DNA of 19,061 bases, taken from the NCBI GenBank assembly GCA_028716065.1, contig JAQUQN010000005.1:1-19061 (forward strand). Reading direction: 5' to 3'. This DNA comes from Candidatus Omnitrophota bacterium (GTDB taxonomy: Bacteria; Omnitrophota; Gorgyraeia; 2-01-FULL-45-10). This document shows positions 14,289 through 19,061 of this stretch, in pieces. How positions within the stretch are numbered: the stretch's first letter is position 1; each line of letters starts with the position of its first letter. The translations under genes and the position numbers were made by a program. The notes under the pieces are model-generated. The model made no database searches, was not told the DNA's origin, and was given only the letters and a program-made list of their open reading frames with translations.

Positions 14289-14317
14289 TGGACAAAAAGG
14301 TGCATATATGATAATAT
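14289..14317 (+). promoter_or_regulatory. msbA promoter
   Basis: TGGACA (14289-14294, 5 of 6 to consensus) and TAATAT (14312-14317) are separated by 17 bases, 23 bases before the msbA ATG. It stands back to back with the oxidoreductase promoter in the 111-base divergent spacer. GATAAT at 14310-14315 is an alternative -10 with a 15-base spacer. Confidence 0.55.
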
Positions 14318-14340
14318 GACGCAATATATAAAAGGATGAC

Positions 14341-16164
14341 ATGAGTGAATATCGCAGGTTGATAAGGTTCGTATTCCCGCATGCGTGGGTGCTTGCCATA
14401 GCCGGGGTCTGCATGGTCGCGTCCTCCGCTTTCAGTGGTGTATCAATAGGCATGATAATCCCGCTGGTCGACAATATAATAGCCGGTAAAAATATAGTCA
14501 TACCACAGGGCGTGGTCCTTCCCCAGTTCCTGCAGGACCTCATAAATGCCGTGAACGCCATGTCGCCGATGCAGCTGTTGAACAAGATGATAATAGTGGT
14601 GATGGCGCTGTGGTTCCTGAAGAACTTCTTCGAATTTTGCCAGAATTATTTCATGAACGACGTCTCACAGCGCGTCATAAGGGACATGAAGAATATAATT
14701 TACCAGAAACTGCTTACCTTCTCCCTGGATTTTTACGCGAAGAACCCCACCGGCAAGCTCATGTCCAGGATAACGTACGATTCCGCCATAATCCGCGACT
14801 CCATATCGACGGGCCTCACGGACCTTTTATACCAGCCGGCGCAGCTTATAATTTATTTAGCGGTGCTTCTGTCGGTCAAGATATGCTTTTCTATATCGTG
14901 GGGGCTGGTATTCGTCAGCGTGGTATTGTTCCCGATGGTCATATATCCGGTCGTCAGGATAGGGAAGCGCCTCAAGGCGATATCGAGGCAGTCTCAGGAG
15001 AAGATGGCGGACATGACCACTACATTACATGAGACGATATCCGGCATTCGTGTAGTGAAGGCCTTCTCGATGGAGGATTACGAAGGAAAGAAATTCGAAA
15101 ATCAGAACCAGCATTTTTACCGGCTCGCGATGAAGTCGGTGAAACGGATGATCGTGATCAGTCCCATAACCGAGATCGTAGGCATGCTATGCATAGCGAT
15201 CATATTGTGGATAGCGGGCAAGGAGATACTGTCGGGAAAGCTCTCCGCCGGCGCCTTCATGACGTTTCTGGCGAGCCTCCTGTCTCTCATGAGGCCTATA
15301 AAACGCCTCAGCAACGTCTACAGCATAAATCAGCAAGCGCTCGCGGCCGCGACAAGGATATTCGATGTTCTGGATGCCAAACCCACTGTGGCGGAGAAGC
15401 CGGGAGCGGTGATAATGCCCAAGATAAAAGATTCCGTTATTTTCAAGGACGTCCATTTTGGATATGAGGACAAGGAGATATTGAACGGCATAAATCTTGA
15501 GGTGAATGTCGGCGATATAGCGGCCTTCGTCGGCCCCAGCGGCGTTGGGAAGACCACGCTGGTAAATTTAGTGCCGCGTTTTTATGATGTCACCAAAGGG
15601 GCCGTCCTGGTAGACGGGCTTGATATACGCGAATGCACCATTAAATCGCTGCGCGGCCAGATAGGCATCGTCACGCAGGAGACGATACTCTTCAATGATA
15701 CGGTGGCCGCCAACATCGCCTACGGTTCCAATAATGCGAACATGGAAGGCATAATCAAAGCGGCCAGGATAGCCAACGCCCATGCTTTCATAGAAAAGAT
15801 GCCCCAAGGATACGATACTATAATCGGCGAGCGCGGTTTCAGGTTGTCCGGAGGAGAGAAGCAGAGGTTAGCCATAGCAAGGGCCGTCTTTAAAGACCCG
15901 CCCATATTGATACTCGATGAAGCCACTTCCCAGCTCGATACCGAATCGGAGGTCCTGGTGCAGGAGGCCATCGACCGCATGATGGAGGGCAGGACCGTCT
16001 TTGTCATAGCGCATCGTCTGAGCACCATAAAACACGCCGATAGGATATACGTCCTGGATGCCGGATGCATAATAGAATCCGGTCCTCATGATGAGCTGAT
16101 AAAGAAAGAAGGGATGTACCACCGCCTTTACAACATGCAGTTTAAGGACAGCCTTATCCGTTAA
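14341..16164 (+). CDS. msbA: MsbA-type ABC exporter (lipid A flippase)
   Basis: Half-transporter with a membrane domain fused to an ATPase; it would act as a homodimer that flips lipid A-core across the inner membrane. Six hydrophobic segments lie at about 16-38, 82-100, 162-182, 186-206, 274-294 and 302-318. The nucleotide-binding domain has Walker A GPSGVGKT (398-405), Q-loop Gln446 in VTQETILFND, signature LSGGEKQRLAIARA (502-515), Walker B ILILDEAT (522-529), D-loop SQLD and H-loop His558. The family signature is more often LSGGQ/LSGGE-x-QR, so this is normal. The 607 residues match MsbA. Substrate assignment rests on the lipid A neighbours; a general multidrug or lipid exporter is the alternative. 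AAAGGATG precedes the ATG. Confidence 0.88.
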   Translation: MSEYRRLIRFVFPHAWVLAIAGVCMVASSAFSGVSIGMIIPLVDNIIAGKNIVIPQGVVLPQFLQDLINAVNAMSPMQLLNKMIIVVMALWFLKNFFEFCQNYFMNDVSQRVIRDMKNIIYQKLLTFSLDFYAKNPTGKLMSRITYDSAIIRDSISTGLTDLLYQPAQLIIYLAVLLSVKICFSISWGLVFVSVVLFPMVIYPVVRIGKRLKAISRQSQEKMADMTTTLHETISGIRVVKAFSMEDYEGKKFENQNQHFYRLAMKSVKRMIVISPITEIVGMLCIAIILWIAGKEILSGKLSAGAFMTFLASLLSLMRPIKRLSNVYSINQQALAAATRIFDVLDAKPTVAEKPGAVIMPKIKDSVIFKDVHFGYEDKEILNGINLEVNVGDIAAFVGPSGVGKTTLVNLVPRFYDVTKGAVLVDGLDIRECTIKSLRGQIGIVTQETILFNDTVAANIAYGSNNANMEGIIKAARIANAHAFIEKMPQGYDTIIGERGFRLSGGEKQRLAIARAVFKDPPILILDEATSQLDTESEVLVQEAIDRMMEGRTVFVIAHRLSTIKHADRIYVLDAGCIIESGPHDELIKKEGMYHRLYNMQFKDSLIR

Positions 16165-16207
16165 TATTGAGGCAATCTGGGGTCTGAAGGCCGGCATTAT
16201 AAATCAG

Positions 16208-16235
16208 TTGAAAATTTCGGTTTTATTGATATAAT
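16208..16235 (+). promoter_or_regulatory. rpsB promoter
   Basis: TTGAAA (16208-16213) and a perfect TATAAT (16230-16235) are separated by 16 bases. Transcription would start near 16242, giving a leader of about 25 bases with an AAAGGAGG sequence. That leaves no room for a structured rpsB autoregulatory leader. Confidence 0.75.
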
Positions 16236-16267
16236 AGAACATTCACAAAGGAGGATAATTTCAATTT

Positions 16268-17125
16268 ATGGTAGAATCCACATTGATAAAGAGCCTGCTT
16301 GAGGCAGGCGTGCATTTCGGGCACGAAAAGAAGCGCTGGAATCCGAAGATGAAAAAGTACATATTTGGCGAAAAGAACGGTGTCTACATCATAGACCTTC
16401 AGAAAACCGAGCAAGCCGTGACCAAAGCGGTCGCGTTCCTGAGGCGTCTGGCATCCGAGGGCAGCAGCATACTCTTCATAGGCACCAAGAAACAGGCCCA
16501 GGACATAATAAAAGAGGAGGCCTTGAGGTGCGGCATGTTCTACGTCAACCAGAGATGGCTGGGCGGGATGATGACGAACTTCCAGACCCTGAAGAAGAGC
16601 ATAAAACGCCTGGAGGAGCTCGAGAGGATAAAGAAGGACGGCACGTTCGATAAACTGTCGAAAAAAGAGGCCTCACAGCTTAATAAGGAGATGTTCAAAC
16701 TTAACAAGAACCTGGAAGGCGTCAGGGCCCTCACCAGGCCGCCGAAAGCGGTATTCATAGTAGATTCCAAAAAAGAGGAGATAGCGGTAAAGGAAGCGAA
16801 GAAGCTGGGCATTCCCGTGGTGGCGCTGGTCGATACCAACTGCGACCCGGACATCATCGATTATGTGATACCCGGTAACGACGACGCTATCCGCTCCGTT
16901 AAATTCGTGACGAGCCTCATGGCGGATGCCGTGATGGAGGGCCGCGAGGCCTTCAAGATCAGCGAGGCCAAGGCCAGGGAAGAAGCCGAAGAGGAAGAGG
17001 AAAGTGAGGGCATAAAAGTCCTCGACACGAAGATAGAGGAGATGGTCGAAGGCGACCTCAAGCTCAAAGAGGATGAAGAGGCGCCCAAAGACATCCCCAT
17101 AAAAAAGAAGAAGAAAACCAAATAA
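16268..17125 (+). CDS. rpsB: 30S ribosomal protein uS2
   Basis: Small-subunit protein. The core (about 1-230) is unmistakable: LLEAGVHFGHEKKRWNPKMK, YIFGEKNGVYIIDLQKT, FIGTKKQAQDII, NQRWLGGMMTNFQTLKKSI, PPKAVFIVDSKKE and LVDTNCDPDIIDYVIPGNDD. After SLMADAVMEGR comes an extra tail of about 50 residues: acidic (EEAEEEEESEG) and then basic (IKKKKKTK). At 285 residues it is therefore longer than the 241 of E. coli. The Shine-Dalgarno sequence AGGAGG (16249-16254) is very strong, but 13 bases separate it from the ATG, longer than usual; no better in-frame start exists between them. Confidence 0.97.
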   Translation: MVESTLIKSLLEAGVHFGHEKKRWNPKMKKYIFGEKNGVYIIDLQKTEQAVTKAVAFLRRLASEGSSILFIGTKKQAQDIIKEEALRCGMFYVNQRWLGGMMTNFQTLKKSIKRLEELERIKKDGTFDKLSKKEASQLNKEMFKLNKNLEGVRALTRPPKAVFIVDSKKEEIAVKEAKKLGIPVVALVDTNCDPDIIDYVIPGNDDAIRSVKFVTSLMADAVMEGREAFKISEAKAREEAEEEEESEGIKVLDTKIEEMVEGDLKLKEDEEAPKDIPIKKKKKTK

Positions 17126-17147
17126 ATTCAAACTTTAATTTTGAATT
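17125..17147 (+). repeat. AT-rich hairpin at the rpsB stop codon
   Basis: AATTCAAA (17125-17132) and TTTGAATT (17140-17147) form a perfect 8-base stem with a 7-base loop, beginning at the last base of the rpsB TAA. With one GC pair it is weak, and TTTT-G follows. It may slow or partly terminate transcription between rpsB and tsf, or be part of the adjoining 7-base repeat region. Confidence 0.45.
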
Positions 17148-17166
17148 TTGCGCTTTGCATTTTGAG
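17139..17166 (+). repeat. Four 7-base units in the rpsB-tsf spacer
   Basis: The units read TTTTGAA, TTTTGCG, CTTTGCA and TTTTGAG. The period is 7 and the last unit is identical to one in the array at 4078-4105 (minus strand). This is the most degenerate of the three arrays and could in part reflect AT-rich composition. Confidence 0.5.
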
Positions 17167-17191
17167 CTAACATATCTATTGAGAGGATAAT

Positions 17192-17788
17192 ATGATAGAT
17201 GCGATAAAGGTGTTGAGGGAGAAGACGAACGCAGGTGTCGTGGACTGCAAGAAGGCCCTTCGCGAAGCCGGCGGCGACGTAGATAAGGCAATAGAGATAT
17301 TGAGAAAGCAGGGAGTATCCCTGGCTTCCAAGAAAAGCAGCCGTCAGGCCAAGGAAGGAAGGATCGAAAGTTACATTCACCTGGGCGGTAAGATAGGAGT
17401 GCTGGTGGAGGTCAATTGCGAGACGGATTTTGTGGCGAGGAACGACGATTTTAAGACTTTCGTAAAGGATATCGCGCTGCAGATAGCGGCGTCGAATCCT
17501 CTATATGTAAGAAAAGAGGATACGCCGGAGAATGTCATAAATAAGGAAAAAGATATAATAAAGGCGCAGGTAACCGGAAAGCCTGCCGGTGCCATGGAGA
17601 AGATAATAGAAGGAAAGCTAGCCAAGTTTTATGAGGAGGTCTGTATTTTAGAACAACCTTTCATAAAAGACACGAATCTTAAGGTCAAAGACGTTCTGAC
17701 ATCGATGATAGCCAAGATCGGTGAGAATATAATCATACGAAGGTTTACGAGATTCCAGGTAGGCGAAGAGTTAGGAGTTGGGAGTTAG
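17192..17788 (+). CDS. tsf: Elongation factor Ts, short form
   Basis: Nucleotide exchange factor for EF-Tu. It starts with an N-terminal UBA-like domain (IKVLREKTNAGVVDCKKAL, GGDVDKAIEILRKQG), followed by EGRIESYIHLGGKIGVLVEV and the signature TDFVARN (78-84), which contacts EF-Tu. Only one core subdomain is present, so its 198 residues match the short type of Thermus and cyanobacteria rather than the 283 of E. coli. The conserved core ends at IIIRRFTRFQVGE; the last residues LGVGS and the TAG stop are encoded by the 7-base repeat array. An AGAGGA sequence precedes the ATG. Confidence 0.97.
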   Translation: MIDAIKVLREKTNAGVVDCKKALREAGGDVDKAIEILRKQGVSLASKKSSRQAKEGRIESYIHLGGKIGVLVEVNCETDFVARNDDFKTFVKDIALQIAASNPLYVRKEDTPENVINKEKDIIKAQVTGKPAGAMEKIIEGKLAKFYEEVCILEQPFIKDTNLKVKDVLTSMIAKIGENIIIRRFTRFQVGEELGVGS

Positions 17789-17798
17789 GAGTTATGAG
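17771..17798 (+). repeat. Four tandem 7-base repeats across the tsf stop and pyrH start
   Basis: The units are TTAGGAG, TTGGGAG, TTAGGAG and TTATGAG, without interruption. The first three encode the last five codons of tsf and its TAG stop (17786-17788) and provide three GGAG-type ribosome-binding sequences. The fourth contains the pyrH ATG (17794-17796). Units are shared with the array upstream of dnaB, which has the opposite orientation. Confidence 0.85.
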
Positions 17799-18510
17799 TA
17801 AGGCGGTTTTTAAAAAGGTCGTTCTCAAGATAAGCGGCGAAGCGCTCCAGGGCCGCCTCGGATACGGTATCGATTATGATGTTCTCGCCTCGATTGCCCG
17901 GCAGATAAAAGAGATAAAAAAACTGAATGTCCAGATAGCCATTGTCATCGGCGGCGGCAACATCTTCCGCGGCTCATCGGGCACGAAGAGAGGTATCGAC
18001 AGGGTCAGTGCCGACTACATGGGCATGCTGGCGACGGTCATAAACGGTATTGCGCTACAAGGTGCGCTGGAGAAGGTAGGGGTATTCACGAGGGTCCAGA
18101 CCGCCATACAGATGCAGGAACTGGCCGAACCCTATATAAGGCGCCGCGCCATAAGACATCTCGAAAAGGGCAGGGTCGTCATATTCGTGGGCGGCACCGG
18201 TAATCCATATTTTACGACGGATACTACGGCGGCGCTGCGCGCAAGCGAAATAGGAGCTGAGGTGATCCTCAAGGCGACCAAGGTTGACGGCGTCTATTCC
18301 TCGGACCCGAGCAAGAATAAGTCCGCGCGCAAGTATGATAAACTTGAATACATAGACGTCTTGAAGAAAGGACTGAAGGTCATGGACGCGACGGCCACGA
18401 GCCTCTGTATGGACAATAACCTGCCGATAATAGTATTTAATCTTAAAAAAGAAGGCAATATAAAAAGGGTGATCCTGGGTGAAAAGATAGGAACGATAGT
18501 AAAGGGGTGA
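17794..18510 (+). CDS. pyrH: UMP kinase
   Basis: Phosphorylates UMP to UDP; hexameric amino-acid-kinase fold. The 238 residues show VVLKISGEALQG (9-20), IAIVIGGGNIFRG (48-60), DRVSADYMGMLATVINGIAL, the VFVGGTGNP-like segment IFVGGTGNPYFTTDT (130-144), KATKVDGVYSSDP (160-172) and MDATATSLCMDNNLPI. The start fits the family, which normally begins a few residues before the first strand. The nearest GGAG is only 2 bases from the ATG; the GGGAG of the preceding repeat unit (17780-17784) is 9 bases away and is the likelier ribosome-binding sequence. It is part of the universal rpsB-tsf-pyrH-frr order. Confidence 0.97.
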   Translation: MSKAVFKKVVLKISGEALQGRLGYGIDYDVLASIARQIKEIKKLNVQIAIVIGGGNIFRGSSGTKRGIDRVSADYMGMLATVINGIALQGALEKVGVFTRVQTAIQMQELAEPYIRRRAIRHLEKGRVVIFVGGTGNPYFTTDTTAALRASEIGAEVILKATKVDGVYSSDPSKNKSARKYDKLEYIDVLKKGLKVMDATATSLCMDNNLPIIVFNLKKEGNIKRVILGEKIGTIVKG

Positions 18511-18516
18511 GGAACC

Positions 18517-19061
18517 ATGGGAGCTAAGGAAATAATACACGATACAGAATTAAAGATGAAGAAGACGGTTGAAGCGACGCACAGGGAGTTCTCCACCATC
18601 CGCACGGGAAGGGCATCTTCCGCGTTGGTGGAAGGCATAAAGGTGGATTATTACGGGACGGAGACCCCGCTCAAACAAATGGCCGCCATTTCAACCCCGG
18701 ACGCGAGGTTGATCGTGGTCCAGGCCTGGGACAAGAATACCCTTGGTGAGATCGAGAAGGCCATAATGAAATCCGGCATAGGTATAACTCCTACCAACGA
18801 CGGCAAGGTGATAAGGTTATCCATGCCCCCCCTAACGGAAGAGCGCCGCGGCGAACTCGACAAGATACTGAAAAAAATAGCCGAGGACGGAAGGGTTTCC
18901 CTGAGGACGGGCCGCCATTCCGCGATCGAACATGTGAGAAAGCTTGAAAAGGACAAGGCCATCACCGAAGATGACAAATTCAAGGCTCAGGACGAGATCC
19001 AGAAACTGACCGATAAGTATATAAAAGAGATAGATACCTTTCTCGCGGCGAAAGAGAAGGA
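18517..19061 (+). CDS. frr: Ribosome recycling factor, 3' end cut by the window
   Basis: Splits post-termination ribosomes together with EF-G. From ATG 18517, 181 codons are visible and the frame is still open at the window edge; with a family length of about 185, only a few residues are missing. Visible motifs: FSTIRTGRAS (25-34), YYGTETPLKQMAAIS, AWDKNTLGEIEKAI, IGITPTNDGKVIRLSMPPLT and KLTDKYIKEID near the end. In domain I the usual VRN-x-RRDA-N reads LRTGRHSA: the two arginines equivalent to E. coli Arg129 and Arg132 remain, but neighbouring residues differ. GGGGTGAGG precedes the ATG, 6 bases after the pyrH stop. Confidence 0.96.
   Translation, partial: MGAKEIIHDTELKMKKTVEATHREFSTIRTGRASSALVEGIKVDYYGTETPLKQMAAISTPDARLIVVQAWDKNTLGEIEKAIMKSGIGITPTNDGKVIRLSMPPLTEERRGELDKILKKIAEDGRVSLRTGRHSAIEHVRKLEKDKAITEDDKFKAQDEIQKLTDKYIKEIDTFLAAKEK

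Noticed and set aside
16165..16207. Terminator after msbA
   Set aside because: Only a 6-base GC palindrome without a T-run is visible; it cannot be supported.
17771..17798. CRISPR array
   Set aside because: The units are 7 bases, directly adjacent and without spacers, and no cas genes are present.

Overview
The window comes from a diderm bacterium that makes lipopolysaccharide. It carries BamA, a Skp/OmpH chaperone, LpxC, FabZ, LpxI, LpxB and an MsbA-type lipid A exporter beside core replication and translation genes. The use of LpxI, the roughly balanced GC content, the heavy use of AUA (Ile) and AGG/AGA (Arg) codons even in ribosomal genes, and the short EF-Ts point to an uncultivated lineage such as Omnitrophota or a relative. 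That placement is inferred from memory of gene content and was not searched.

Layout. 1-2500 (+): glmU 3' end, prs, rplY (CTC type) and pth, the order known from Bacillus. 2577-5488 (+): rpsF, ssb, rpsR, rplI and dnaB, another classical order. 5485-10544 (+): bamA (overlapping dnaB by 4 bases), ompH/skp, lpxC, fabZ and lpxI, an outer-membrane and lipid A block. The places where lpxD and lpxA often sit (between skp and lpxC, and between fabZ and lpxI) are empty. 10553-14229 (-): three reverse-strand genes, transcribed as a Gfo/Idh/MocA oxidoreductase, then lpxB (ATGA overlap), then glnA from its own promoter. 14341-16164 (+): msbA, divergent from the oxidoreductase. 16268-19061 (+): rpsB, tsf, pyrH and frr (cut by the window edge). 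Coding density is very high. The largest gaps are 111 bases (14230-14340, two divergent promoters) and 103 bases (16165-16267, the rpsB promoter). I saw no tRNA, rRNA, CRISPR array, insertion sequence or transposase.

How the genes work together. BamA and Skp assemble outer-membrane proteins. LpxC, LpxI and LpxB carry out steps 2, 4 and 5 of lipid A synthesis, FabZ supplies the acyl pathway, and MsbA exports the product. The oxidoreductase coupled to lpxB may modify the sugar nucleotide (GnnA-like). GlmU makes UDP-GlcNAc, the lipid A precursor.

Most notable points. (1) The glutamine synthetase has an excisionase/MerR-like helix-turn-helix fused to its N-terminus, and its promoter has a consensus -35 box at the centre of a perfect 8+8 inverted repeat: a candidate self-regulating enzyme. 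(2) Three spacers hold arrays of four degenerate 7-base repeats; one supplies the tsf stop codon and the pyrH ribosome-binding sequence. (3) A two-tier hairpin sits just upstream of lpxC. (4) The oxidoreductase promoter predicts a leaderless mRNA.
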